Both the position numbers and the translations under genes were made by a program. Source: Chitinophagales bacterium (GTDB lineage Bacteria > Bacteroidota > Bacteroidia > Chitinophagales > UBA10324). From it: a stretch of DNA of 64,000 nt. Positions within the stretch are counted from its first letter, which is position 1, and the number at the start of each line of letters is the position of its first letter. The DNA lies in contig JAIBAY010000002.1 in NCBI GenBank assembly GCA_019694975.1, positions 323,252 through 387,251 on the forward strand. The letters are read 5' to 3'. The notes under the pieces were generated by a model, which was given only the letters and a program-made list of their open reading frames with translations, was not told the origin of the DNA and searched no databases. Below, in pieces: positions 8,751-17,323 of this stretch.

Positions 8751-9145
8751 TTCAATGCGTGCGGATATACCAGCTGAAAAGATTCCCTGTTGACTGGGGG
8801 TACATTGCGCAAATAAAATTTATGCATTCATCTGCAGTATTAAAATTTTCCTGCTGATGATGTTGATTGCCCGCAGCGTGTGGTTGCCGGTAACTTATAA
8901 CAGTTCTCATGTGATCATCAGGCTGATTTACCCAATGGCCGGAAAAAAAATTGACAGCAGGAATGAAAATTAATCTACAGCGAACACGCAACGCGTCCAC
9001 CTGTACTGTGCGAACGCAGGATCCACAAACACCCCGTGGATAGCTTACAGGATAAACTTCCTACCTGCGTTGATCAGTAAAAGGATTTAAAGATTTCAAT
9101 GTCCGGAGATTTATTTGTAAAATAGTACCATAAAAAAAGCGAAGT
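8751..9145. other. Intergenic region between rnr and a hypothetical gene
   Basis: About 0.4 kb separating two divergent genes. Short open frames exist on the minus strand, but their composition is not protein-like. Apart from the rnr promoter at its left edge I see no repeat, hairpin with T-run or RNA gene. Confidence 0.6.
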
Positions 9146-9865
9146 ATGAAACAACTGAATCCAAACTGGCTGACTGAGGGTTGGGTGGATTTTGAATACA
9201 AAAAATACCTGTTGCTCGCTTACCTGCAGAAAGTAAGTATTGACTTCGATGAAAGAAAGCTTTACCCGGTATTATCTGACCTGGTGATGCACTTCAACAA
9301 CCTTATCACCATCAAACAAAACAAGACGTACGTTTCCAATTTCTTCCCGAAGCAGATCAGCAAAATTGATTTTGAAAATTTCAGATTGGAGTTTGAAAAA
9401 CTCATCGCCGATGAAAAGTATATGGAAGAAGTGGAATCCATCATTGATTTCGCCATTCCGCTGATGCAACGATCGCTGCATGAAGGCAAAGAAATTTATA
9501 AAGAGGTGGAAGAGGATCTTACGATATTCCCGGTAGGTATTGTTTCGATCAATCCGGAAGCCGGTTACCTGCTGCTGTCAAAAAGCAACACAAGCGACAC
9601 CCGAGTGTACAGTTACCTTATAACCATTTTCGAAAATGCCTATGAAAAATTCAGGGGTATTAAAACCGAATTTATCGGTAACTACGCCCATAGTTTTTCC
9701 AACACCTTTGAGGAAATAAAATTTCAGTTGATTAAAGATTTCAGGCAGTTGCCAAATCCTGCAGTTTATGTGATAACGTCAAAAATGGAATACCCATTAG
9801 ACGAAACATTTTTGCCTGTTGCTAAAAGGACGTTTGTAAGATACCTCTACAACGAAGCGACTTGA
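9146..9865 (+). CDS. Conserved hypothetical protein, cytoplasmic
   Basis: 239 aa, no signal peptide, with mixed alpha/beta composition. It begins MKQLNPNWLTEGWVDFEYKK. It has a Phe/Glu-rich middle (IDFENFRLEFEKLI) and a C-terminal strand-rich part (DLTIFPVGIVSINPEAGYLL; YVITSKMEYPLDETFLPVAKR). I recall single-copy homologues of this shape in Bacteroidota but no established function. It stands alone between rnr and secG and converges with secG. Confidence 0.75.
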   Translation: MKQLNPNWLTEGWVDFEYKKYLLLAYLQKVSIDFDERKLYPVLSDLVMHFNNLITIKQNKTYVSNFFPKQISKIDFENFRLEFEKLIADEKYMEEVESIIDFAIPLMQRSLHEGKEIYKEVEEDLTIFPVGIVSINPEAGYLLLSKSNTSDTRVYSYLITIFENAYEKFRGIKTEFIGNYAHSFSNTFEEIKFQLIKDFRQLPNPAVYVITSKMEYPLDETFLPVAKRTFVRYLYNEAT

Positions 9866-9989
9866 GATACCCTTTAGAAAATGTTCAGCTTACCGATTAA
9901 CGCGATTTCCAGCAACTGAAAATCCGGTTGGTCCGGCAGTTGGCATATCGGGCTTGACAGGAAATTAATTTATACAACAATCACAGGCA

Positions 9990-10337
9990 TTACTGAGCCT
10001 GCGCAGAACTATCCGCTGATGCAGGCGCCGGAGGAAGATTGGGCATAGCAGCACCCGAACCAAGGTCTATGTTTTCCAACTCTGATTTCGGTCCGGTTGT
10101 GGTAGTGGCAGGTGTACCTATAAAAAAGAGGGTAGACAGGCTAAGCAAGCCAACGGCAACTATTAAAGTCCAGGTAGCCTTTTCAAGAAAATCTGTTGTG
10201 CGTTTCACGCCGAGAATCTGATTGGAAATTCCACCAAATGAAGAACTCAATCCGCCGCCTTTAGGATTCTGGATCAGCACGACCAGCATCAGGAGGATGC
10301 AGGCAATGATGATCAAAATGATGATGAAAGAATACAT
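9990..10337 (-). CDS. secG: Preprotein translocase subunit SecG
   Basis: 115 aa. Two membrane segments (about residues 2-22 and 54-75) flank the conserved cytoplasmic loop VLIQNPKGGGLSSSFGG, the signature of SecG, which assists SecYEG-driven export. A Pro/Ala/Ser-rich tail follows, a common Bacteroidota extension. It is the last gene of the leftward operon and starts 2 bp after the stop of the acidic protein upstream, so it is translationally coupled to that gene. Confidence 0.95.
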   Translation of the reverse strand: MYSFIIILIIIACILLMLVVLIQNPKGGGLSSSFGGISNQILGVKRTTDFLEKATWTLIVAVGLLSLSTLFFIGTPATTTTGPKSELENIDLGSGAAMPNLPPAPASADSSAQAQ

Positions 10338-10339
10338 GA

Positions 10340-11905
10340 TTATTTTTTGCTTTTTAACGCTTTAATGCGAGCGGCAAAGAAAAGGCTTTTTTCGGGAAAT
10401 TTCAAACTGAGCCTTGCATAGGTACGAATGGCTTTATCGATCAGACCTTGTTCTTCGTAGATGGAAGCGAGTGTTTCGGTTACCAGTTCATCATCCATCT
10501 CAACACTTTTCCTGGCCAATTCTGCCGGTGAGCGCAACAAATCAGGTTTGGTTCCTGCTTCATGACGTATAGATGATACGATTCTGTCAATTGCATTCAG
10601 TTCCTCCAGCATGCCGGCTCCTATGGTTCCAATATCGCCAATTGCAGGTGTTTCTTCCGCTGCCGGAATTGATGAAGGCGCAACGGGCTTTTCTGCAGCT
10701 GCGACCGGCGAATCCTTGTTTTCAGGTTTAAAGAAACGCAGCCAGTCGATGAATGAATGTGATTTCCCTGGCAGGAATTGCCCCGGAACAGGAACATGTT
10801 CACTGAAACGAAGTGATGACTCGCCAGGCTCAGTGGCTTCTTCCGCAGCATTAACCTTTTCCATCTCTGCATCACCTGCTATGCTTTCCAACTGCATAAT
10901 CGAGTCAAGTTCAGGAATGACTTCTATGGTCTCCGGTTCATCCGTATCCTCGGCTATTTCCATTGGCGTAAATTCAGCGCCACCTCCGGCCGACTTGTTG
11001 ATTAATTCGAGTTCAGCTTCCCGCTCCGCCTCATCCTGCCTTAATACCTCCAACTCCAGTTCTTTCCAGGCTATTAAACCCTTGTCTCCCTCAACCATTT
11101 CGGCTTCTTCATTTTCAGTTTCAACCAGGAGTTTGGATTCTGCCGTTGAAATGTTACCGATTTCCAGCAACTTCAAATCCTGGTCGATGTCGTTTAAAAT
11201 AAATTCCTCTTCTATAACGGTATTTGACTCAACTTCCGGATCCCGTTCTTCCGTAAAATTATATTCATCATTTTCTTCGTTCAGCAATTCATTCAGCGGA
11301 ATATATTCCCCGTTACCGGCTGTTTCATTGGTCAGCATGAATTCCAAACCGTTCTCTTCCAACTTCAACTGACTGGCGTCCAGCCCAGGATCGTGAGCCG
11401 GCTGTAATGTTTCCTGTTCAGCATTTGAGGTTGCAGGAGGTGTAATACCTTCTTCTATAATAACAGCCTCATCCTGCATGTTATCCGGCAAAACTTTATT
11501 CTCACTTTTATCAACCGTAACCTCCTCTTCAGCGGTACTTAAAATTTGCTGTTTACGTTCATGAATGGAACGCAGTAAGCCATCCAGTTCAAGACTGTCA
11601 GCCGTATCAGATTTCTCTGCAGCAGCTTCCTTCACCGGTTCAACAACAGCGTCGTTACTGCCTGCAACTGTAGGCGGCTGATGCAAAAACATATACAGCT
11701 TCACGCGGTTGATGACATGCGCAGCGGCAAGATTTAGTTTCTCTTCGGCCAGGGGTTCGTTTTGCAGCAATGATTTACGTGCCAGCAGCAACCATGCTGT
11801 TTGAAAGTAGGGGTACTGGATAGTTAGTTGTTCAATAGCGGCACTGTCTTGCTCCAACAATGCAGCAGGCTGTTGTATCAGCTTCAGCAATTCATTTACA
11901 TCCAT
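10340..11905 (-). CDS. Acidic protein of unknown function between LptE and SecG
   Basis: 521 aa, soluble. Residues 1-80 form a conserved-looking helical head (MDVNELLKLIQQPAAL, YPYFQTAWLLLARKSL, AAAHVINRVKLYMFLHQ). Residues of about 90-350 are a very acidic, low-complexity and probably disordered region with many EE/DE runs. The C-terminal 60 residues (LVTETLASIYEEQGLIDKAI, YARLSLKFPEKS) form a TPR-like helix pair. It starts 1 bp after the lptE stop and ends 2 bp before secG, so it is tightly coupled in an envelope-biogenesis operon. I do not recognise a named family. The context suggests a role linked to outer-membrane or export machinery, but that is inference. Confidence 0.85.
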   Translation of the reverse strand: MDVNELLKLIQQPAALLEQDSAAIEQLTIQYPYFQTAWLLLARKSLLQNEPLAEEKLNLAAAHVINRVKLYMFLHQPPTVAGSNDAVVEPVKEAAAEKSDTADSLELDGLLRSIHERKQQILSTAEEEVTVDKSENKVLPDNMQDEAVIIEEGITPPATSNAEQETLQPAHDPGLDASQLKLEENGLEFMLTNETAGNGEYIPLNELLNEENDEYNFTEERDPEVESNTVIEEEFILNDIDQDLKLLEIGNISTAESKLLVETENEEAEMVEGDKGLIAWKELELEVLRQDEAEREAELELINKSAGGGAEFTPMEIAEDTDEPETIEVIPELDSIMQLESIAGDAEMEKVNAAEEATEPGESSLRFSEHVPVPGQFLPGKSHSFIDWLRFFKPENKDSPVAAAEKPVAPSSIPAAEETPAIGDIGTIGAGMLEELNAIDRIVSSIRHEAGTKPDLLRSPAELARKSVEMDDELVTETLASIYEEQGLIDKAIRTYARLSLKFPEKSLFFAARIKALKSKK

Positions 11906-11906
11906 G

Positions 11907-12431
11907 TTACCAGTTTACCACTGCTTTATTAAATACATCATCCACCAACTGCTCATTGATATCCTTTATCAGCTGATCCTGCACAACTGAAAGGTCTTTA
12001 TTGCTATCATAGTCAGCATAGCGGGTAAAAGTACTGTTCCACGACTGCTTCTCATTCTGATGATTGATGTAATCAACACTTACTGTTATACTTAATCGGT
12101 TAACAGCCGCCACTTCATTGGCCTGCGGCGCCACGGGCGACACCTGGTAACCGGTAATTACCGCCTGGAATTCAAGGTCTCCGCTATTATCTACCTGTTT
12201 AAGATTAGTACTGGTTACAAACTTAAACCGAAGGGCCTCCGTCATTGAATTAGCAAGCGTAGCTACTACGATGGGCGCCTGATTGACAAACGGATGAACG
12301 GTGAATGTTTTCACATTCGGATCAATGGAAGCACCCGTAAAAGAATAGATACCACAGCCCACATCAGCCAGCAGCAAAACGGTTAGCAACAGTAATCTCA
12401 TGGAAACAGGCATCATGTTACGGTGCTGCAT
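11907..12431 (-). CDS. lptE: LPS-assembly lipoprotein LptE
   Basis: 174 aa. LptE is the outer-membrane lipoprotein that plugs LptD during lipopolysaccharide insertion. The protein shows the Bacteroidota LptE signature GIYSFTGAS immediately after a Cys at residue 26, then VKTFTVHPFVNQAP and an alternating beta pattern ending with VVDDVFNKAVVNW-like helices (here LVDDVFNKAVVNW). The predicted lipobox is ADVGC, with Asp at position -3, which is unusual. An alternative start at Met11 (12401) would still leave a complete signal peptide. It lies 23 bp downstream of the sigma-54 activator gene and one base before the next gene. Confidence 0.88.
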   Translation of the reverse strand: MQHRNMMPVSMRLLLLTVLLLADVGCGIYSFTGASIDPNVKTFTVHPFVNQAPIVVATLANSMTEALRFKFVTSTNLKQVDNSGDLEFQAVITGYQVSPVAPQANEVAAVNRLSITVSVDYINHQNEKQSWNSTFTRYADYDSNKDLSVVQDQLIKDINEQLVDDVFNKAVVNW

Positions 12432-12454
12432 CAGCCGGATGAATTGATATTTTA

Positions 12455-13651
12455 CTATTCTGCGATCTTATATTCTTTAATCTTCCGATAAAGCGTCCTT
12501 TCTGAAATGCCAAGATCCCGTGCTGCATCCTTACGTTTCTGCCGGTGTTTTTTCAGAGCCCGCTGAATCATCTCCTTTTCTTTGTCCATTAATGAAAGTG
12601 ATTCTTCCACTTCAATGGGTTTAACCTGGTTTGAATCAATCACTATAGGTTTATCCAACACCGGCGTTTTCTTTTCCGTGAATAATTCCGCCGGCTTTTC
12701 AATAGCCACCTCTCCGTTGTGCTGATCACCCGGCATGAGTCCGTACACCACCTTCTTCAGATCATTAATATCATTACGCATGTCAAACAATACCTTATAC
12801 AGTATCTCTCTTTCTGAAAAGTCAGTATCATGATTTTTAGAAGATGCCAGCATTGGCAAGTTACTTTGCGCTGCGTTTGGTATAAATGCATGCAGTTCCA
12901 GTGCGGTAACCATCCTGTCTCTGGAGAGCACGGAAACCTGTTCTGCCATATTTTTTAATTCACGCACATTCCCGGGCCATGAATAATTAGTAAGCAATAC
13001 TTTGGCTTCCTCATCCAACTGAATGGGCGAACGTTTGTATTTCTCCGCAAAGTCAATGCAAAACTTACGAAAGAGTACGGGTATATCTTCCTTCCTTTCA
13101 CGCAGTGGCGGCACTGTAATCGGCACCGTATTTAAACGGTAATAGAGATCCTCGCGGAATCGGCCGACATGGACTCGTTCGAGCAGGTTTACATTTGTGG
13201 CAGCTATTACTCTAACATCTGTTTTCTGCACCTTGGACGAGCCCACCCTGATAAATTCCTGAGACTCCAGCACCCGCAACAGGCGGGCTTGCGTACCGAG
13301 CGGCAACTCACCGATTTCATCGAGGAATATTGTTCCGCCGTTGACGGTCTCAAAGTATCCTTTACGTCCCTCATGCGCTCCGGTAAAGGATCCTTTTTCA
13401 TGACCGAATAATTCAGAATCAATCGTTCCTTCAGGAATAGCTCCACAATTAACCGCAATAAACGGATTGTGCTTTCTCGGGCTCAGCTGATGGATGATCT
13501 GCGAAAAGACCTCCTTCCCTACACCGCTCTCGCCGGTGATTAATGTACTGAGATCTGTCGGCGCCACCAGGATGGCAACGTTCAGTGCCTGGTTTAGTCC
13601 GGGCGAATTGCCAATGATGCCGAATCGTTGCTTTATTGATTGTATCTCCAC
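12455..13651 (-). CDS. Sigma-54-dependent transcriptional activator (AAA+ and Fis-type HTH)
   Basis: 398 aa. The AAA+ domain starts almost at the N-terminus (IKQRFGIIGNSPGL). It has Walker A GESGVGKE (about 39-46), the sigma-54 contact loop as GSFTGA, Walker B GGTIFLDEIGE and a C-terminal VRELKN module. A linker of about 90 residues with no recognised domain leads to a Fis-type helix-turn-helix (KKHRQKRKDAARDLGISERT). There is no receiver, PAS or GAF sensor domain, so activity is probably controlled by abundance or by a partner. The start codon is GTG at 13651, placed 3 nt after the stop of a 56-aa ORF. It lies inside the miaB-secG operon; the same order is recalled from related Bacteroidota. 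Confidence 0.93.
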   Translation of the reverse strand: MEIQSIKQRFGIIGNSPGLNQALNVAILVAPTDLSTLITGESGVGKEVFSQIIHQLSPRKHNPFIAVNCGAIPEGTIDSELFGHEKGSFTGAHEGRKGYFETVNGGTIFLDEIGELPLGTQARLLRVLESQEFIRVGSSKVQKTDVRVIAATNVNLLERVHVGRFREDLYYRLNTVPITVPPLRERKEDIPVLFRKFCIDFAEKYKRSPIQLDEEAKVLLTNYSWPGNVRELKNMAEQVSVLSRDRMVTALELHAFIPNAAQSNLPMLASSKNHDTDFSEREILYKVLFDMRNDINDLKKVVYGLMPGDQHNGEVAIEKPAELFTEKKTPVLDKPIVIDSNQVKPIEVEESLSLMDKEKEMIQRALKKHRQKRKDAARDLGISERTLYRKIKEYKIAE

Positions 13652-13654
13652 TTT

Positions 13655-13825
13655 CTATTTCAACGTGTTGGATGATTGAATGTTTGATTGCGCAGGCCGT
13701 TTTCCCTTACAAAGAATTTGTTCAGGATGATAGATGCTGAGCTGTAATCCGATCTTGTCGCCGTTCAAATTTTCCAGGTTATCAATTTCTGTCCGGCGCA
13801 TCATTTGATCTGCTATCAATTTCAT
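13655..13825 (-). CDS. Possible 56-aa protein in the miaB operon
   Basis: ATG at 13825, TAG at 13655-13657. The frame fills nearly the whole 187-bp gap between miaB and the activator: it begins 13 bp after the miaB stop and its TAG is followed by AAA and then the GTG start of the activator. The peptide begins MKLIADQMMRRTEIDNLENL, continues GDKIGLQLSIYHPEQILC and ends in a basic/Ser/Asn-rich tail. No known family is evident. Operon packing favours a translated ORF, perhaps one that couples translation to the non-AUG-started activator. Confidence 0.4.
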   Translation of the reverse strand: MKLIADQMMRRTEIDNLENLNGDKIGLQLSIYHPEQILCKGKRPAQSNIQSSNTLK

Positions 13826-13838
13826 ATTTCTTCAACAA

Positions 13839-15269
13839 TTAAACCATATGCACTACTTCGCCCATTAAGGTTGCGGAGGTGAAAGATTGCACCTTCACAT
13901 TTACATAGTCGCCCACCAGCACATCGCCTTTCGGAAAGATGACAACCTGGTTTTGTGTTGTTCTGCCAAACAAATGATCTTCAGACCGCTTTGAAATTCC
14001 TTCGGCCAGCACTTCATACACCCTGCCAATGTCCTGCATATGTAAGATCCGTTGCTGCTCATGCTGCAAAGCAACAATTTCCGCAAGACGCCTGCTCTTT
14101 ACATCAGCAGGTACATCATCCGTAAATTTTTTCTCTGCCGGTGTACCCGGGCGTTCTGAATAGCTAAACATGTAAGCAAGATTGTACTTCACTTCCTTCA
14201 TGATGCTGAGGGTTTCCTGATGATCGGATTCCGTTTCGCTGCAGAAACCAGTAATGATATCGGTAGAAATTCCGCAATCCGGCAGTATTTCACCTATTGA
14301 ACGGACTCTCTCCAGGTACCATTCGCGGTCATAGGTTCTGTTCATCCGTTTCAGCACGGCATTACTGCCCGACTGCACCGGCAGGTGAATGTGTTTGCAG
14401 ATATTATGCGAGGCGGCCATGGTATGCAATACTTCATCCGTAATATCCTTCGGATGGGAAGTGGAGAACCTCACACGCAACAATGGATGTACACGGGCAA
14501 CCTGCGCAAGGAGTTGCGCAAAATTCATGGTATTGTTGCTCTCCGGATGTTGCCAATGGTACGAATCTACATTTTGTCCGAGTAAGGTTACTTCACGATA
14601 ACCCTGATCAAACAAGGCACGGACTTCAGCCACAATAGTGTCTGGATTACGGCTTCGCTCCCTGCCCCGCGTAAAAGGCACCACGCAGAAAGAACACATA
14701 TTATTGCAACCGCGCATGATGGAGATAAATGCAGTAACCCCATTGCTGTTAAGCCGAACAGGACTGATATCAGCATACGTTTCTTCCCGTGACAGCCAAA
14801 CATTCACCGATCTTTGTCCTTCGTCGGCTTTGGCTATAAGCAGTGGTAAATCCCTGTAGGCATCCGGGCCTACCACCATGTCCACAATTTTTTCTTCTTC
14901 CAGAAATTTTGATTTAAGCCGTTCGGCCATGCAGCCCAGCACGCCGATTATGGCATCGGGATTATGCTGTTTCACCTTCTTAAATTCCGACAGCCTTTGA
15001 CGTACGCGTTGCTCTGCATTTTCGCGGATAGAACAGGTATTGATCAAAACAAGGTCTGCACTATGAAAGTCATTTGTGGCGGAAAATCCTTCCTGCATCA
15101 GGATAGATGCAATGATTTCTGTATCGCTGAAGTTCATGGCACAACCATAGCTTTCGATATAAAATCTGCGCTGTGCCCGGGCCTGTGTAATCAGTTCCTT
15201 CAATGCAAAAGCTTCGCCCTGACGGTTTTCATCGTGGATCTTCGTGTAAGTATCTAAGGCAAACGGCAT
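13839..15269 (-). CDS. miaB: tRNA-2-methylthio-N6-dimethylallyladenosine synthase MiaB
   Basis: 476 aa from the start used here. This radical-SAM enzyme adds the methylthio group to i6A37 of tRNAs reading UNN codons. Visible: the N-terminal MTTase domain with [11 protein letters not shown], the second and third cluster cysteines ([19 protein letters not shown]), the radical-SAM motif CNNMCSFC followed by [29 protein letters not shown], and a C-terminal TRAM domain ([19 protein letters not shown]). The frame opens at 15293, but that codon lies inside the promoter -7 element. The ATG at 15269 (MPFALDTYT) gives a leader of about 15 nt. It is the first gene of the leftward operon. Confidence 0.95.
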   Translation of the reverse strand: MPFALDTYTKIHDENRQGEAFALKELITQARAQRRFYIESYGCAMNFSDTEIIASILMQEGFSATNDFHSADLVLINTCSIRENAEQRVRQRLSEFKKVKQHNPDAIIGVLGCMAERLKSKFLEEEKIVDMVVGPDAYRDLPLLIAKADEGQRSVNVWLSREETYADISPVRLNSNGVTAFISIMRGCNNMCSFCVVPFTRGRERSRNPDTIVAEVRALFDQGYREVTLLGQNVDSYHWQHPESNNTMNFAQLLAQVARVHPLLRVRFSTSHPKDITDEVLHTMAASHNICKHIHLPVQSGSNAVLKRMNRTYDREWYLERVRSIGEILPDCGISTDIITGFCSETESDHQETLSIMKEVKYNLAYMFSYSERPGTPAEKKFTDDVPADVKSRRLAEIVALQHEQQRILHMQDIGRVYEVLAEGISKRSEDHLFGRTTQNQVVIFPKGDVLVGDYVNVKVQSFTSATLMGEVVHMV

Positions 15270-15290
15270 TTGTCGTTTAAAAATGAAGGC

Positions 15291-15298
15291 CAAATATA
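15291..15298 (-). promoter_or_regulatory. Bacteroidota -7 promoter element for the miaB operon
   Basis: The minus strand reads TATATTTG, a full TAnnTTTG match. Nineteen bases further upstream (15318-15321) the minus strand reads TCTG, a weak -33. The predicted start of transcription is near 15284, 15 nt before the ATG at 15269. Confidence 0.45.
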
Positions 15299-15571
15299 GC
15301 TATTTTGAAAGGCATAACAGACAACCTCGCCGTGGCAGGTTGCTATCATTCCGTAAATCGATGGCTGGTTACTTGTATGCATGCATCAATGGCTGCAGAT
15401 CGTATTCACCTTGCATTGACACAATGAATATTTCCCGCAGGGACAGCGTTGATGATCATGGCTGTAAAAAACAATAGGCAACGGAAAATAAAATGCGGGA
15501 TAAGAGAACGGGTAATAATTCATTGATCCCGGAGAATTACGGGAGGCATATCTGGCAACCTGTAACGCCTG

Positions 15572-17131
15572 CTACTCTTTTACAAATCTGCCGGTAGCCA
15601 TTCCACCCGCAGTTTGCACTTTCAGCAAATAAATACCAGGTGCAAGACCTGAAACAGGAATGGCGGTAACATGGATGCCTTCGTTCAGGTGATTAAAAGG
15701 AGCACTGCTGATCAGTGATCCCCGGATATCGTAAAGTTCAAACAAAGCAAAGCTGCCGACCTTCATGGTAACTTCCACATTAAGCTGCTCATTAACAGGA
15801 TTGGGAAACATCCGAAGAGAAAAAGGTGTGGGTGATATTGCACTGCTTCCTGAAACCAGGCTGCTGTCGAGCACTACATTCTCGTCACCGGGCATATACT
15901 CAGTAAAAGCAAAAAATCCAATCATCATCTCATCGGTAGTATGTTCTCCTGCACTCACATCCTGCGGAGGATTGCTTGGGTTATCCGGATTATTGGTTGT
16001 ATTGTCGTAGGTAGCTTCCGCCCAGAAAGTGGAACCGCTGAATACAGGAATCAGTTTCTGATAGTTATAGAAACCCTGCCAGTGAAAACTCCATTTCGGA
16101 ATGTCAATCAACGGTGTGATGGCACCGCTGCTGCTTTCAGTCCATGATTTGAAAGAACTACCGATGCGGTGCATATGCGGAAAGACGCCGATGAGTGACA
16201 CATTATAACCATTGAGGTCATACGATTCATGAAATGTTTTGACCGTATTGGCAGGAATAAATAAGGGGCCGTCCGTCATTCCGAAAAAATATTGCAGTAC
16301 AGCATCTACATACACCTGCCTCACCATTGGATAGTCGGTAAATTTAAGGTTTATCGCTGTTGAATCACTCTGATTTAAACTGCCGGGAGCATAGTGAATT
16401 TCCACTACGTAATCAAAGTTCGATTCAATCTTGATACCCATGTTTTCCGGCAAGCTGAACAGACCGCTGCCGGGTGCCCATGCACCAATGAGCGAAGCAA
16501 AAATACTGGCCGGCATAGTTCCATTGCTCTCGAAGCCGGGCAAAGGATCGAGATCGTCAAGGGTTTGAGAAATATTGGTTGGATCAGCCCATATCACAAT
16601 GTGATGTACGATGGCATTGTTACCGGGCAGATATTCTATCTGCTTCAGGTATTTTCCGGCACTTGCTCCTGCGGGAATAACGAAGCTGCGGTATTGATCA
16701 ATGTCGGAGGAAACTGTCCATTCAGGGAGCTTCAGTGTCTGATCAATTTCAGTCATTTGCGAAATGGAAGTAAAAACCGGAGGCGCCGGAGCCGTTGCAA
16801 GATCGCCGGAAGGGTAACCTGCATTCACCCAGTCGGCTATAGTCGTCATCTGATCGGCGGAAAGGAAGCGTTCATTCTGAAAATGTACATAGTCAGGATT
16901 TGGTTTCCACGGGGGCATCAGCTTTGCCGCCACCTGTGTCGCAATCCCATATCCGTTAGTGAGTGCATCATCATACGACATGAGCGGGAAAGGTCCGATA
17001 CCGCCTTCACGATGGCAACTGCTGCAGTTATCATAGATGATAGTTGCCACATCACTGCTCCAGGTGGGTTCTTGTGCCCGCAGCTGCATTGCGGAAAACA
17101 GGGTATACAGCAACAGTATATTTCTTTTCAT
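15572..17131 (-). CDS. Cytochrome c / PHM-like copper monooxygenase fusion, T9SS cargo
   Basis: 519 aa. A signal peptide ends near LRAQ at residue 20. Residues 21-105 form a mono-heme cytochrome c module with CSSCH at 36-40 and a probable Met ligand in KLMPPWKP near 71. Residues of about 120-410 match the copper type II, ascorbate-dependent monooxygenase fold (peptidylglycine alpha-hydroxylating type). HH sits at 176-177, His246 in EIHY, HMH at 319-321 and EMM at 401-403. These correspond to the CuH ligands (H107, H108, H172 of rat PHM) and the CuM ligands (H242, H244, M314), so both copper sites look intact. A type A sorting domain occupies the last 80 residues. The heme may deliver electrons directly to copper. 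The substrate is unknown. Confidence 0.85.
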   Translation of the reverse strand: MKRNILLLYTLFSAMQLRAQEPTWSSDVATIIYDNCSSCHREGGIGPFPLMSYDDALTNGYGIATQVAAKLMPPWKPNPDYVHFQNERFLSADQMTTIADWVNAGYPSGDLATAPAPPVFTSISQMTEIDQTLKLPEWTVSSDIDQYRSFVIPAGASAGKYLKQIEYLPGNNAIVHHIVIWADPTNISQTLDDLDPLPGFESNGTMPASIFASLIGAWAPGSGLFSLPENMGIKIESNFDYVVEIHYAPGSLNQSDSTAINLKFTDYPMVRQVYVDAVLQYFFGMTDGPLFIPANTVKTFHESYDLNGYNVSLIGVFPHMHRIGSSFKSWTESSSGAITPLIDIPKWSFHWQGFYNYQKLIPVFSGSTFWAEATYDNTTNNPDNPSNPPQDVSAGEHTTDEMMIGFFAFTEYMPGDENVVLDSSLVSGSSAISPTPFSLRMFPNPVNEQLNVEVTMKVGSFALFELYDIRGSLISSAPFNHLNEGIHVTAIPVSGLAPGIYLLKVQTAGGMATGRFVKE

Positions 17132-17277
17132 GTGATTTACCAGGGATTATTTAAAGGAAACAATAACAGGGTGTTGCGAAACTAATCTTTTTTCAAGAAT
17201 AGCATGCCGATAAATTGATTGCCACCGGCATGAACTGCAACAATAAGGTCACTATAGTATGGCCAAAATTCAAACGC

Positions 17278-17307
17278 TTGTTTAACTTAAACATTTGTTT
17301 AAATTTG
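17278..17307 (+). promoter_or_regulatory. Promoter of the TetR-efflux operon with embedded palindrome
   Basis: TTG at 17278-17280, exactly 19 bp, then TAAATTTG at 17300-17307, which matches the Bacteroidota -33/-7 consensus. The predicted transcript starts near 17314, about 10 nt before the ATG at 17324. Inside the spacer and touching the -7 box lies a palindrome, TTAAACA-TT-TGTTTAA (17287-17302). It is a likely operator for the TetR protein encoded immediately downstream. Confidence 0.7.
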
Positions 17308-17323
17308 CGCCCGCATAAAAAAC

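Noticed and set aside
8729-8827. 33-residue N-terminal extension of RNase R
   Set aside because: It does not resemble the family and would place the start upstream of the TACCTTTG promoter element.
10611-11372. 253-aa serine-rich frame on the plus strand
   Set aside because: It is the mirror of the acidic region of the LptE-SecG interval protein; Glu-rich codons on one strand read as Ser/Phe on the other. The minus frame has clear ends coupled to lptE and secG.
16394-17185. 263-aa plus-strand frame opposite the copper monooxygenase
   Set aside because: The minus-strand protein carries heme and copper ligand motifs, while the plus frame has Arg/Cys/His-rich random composition and no promoter.
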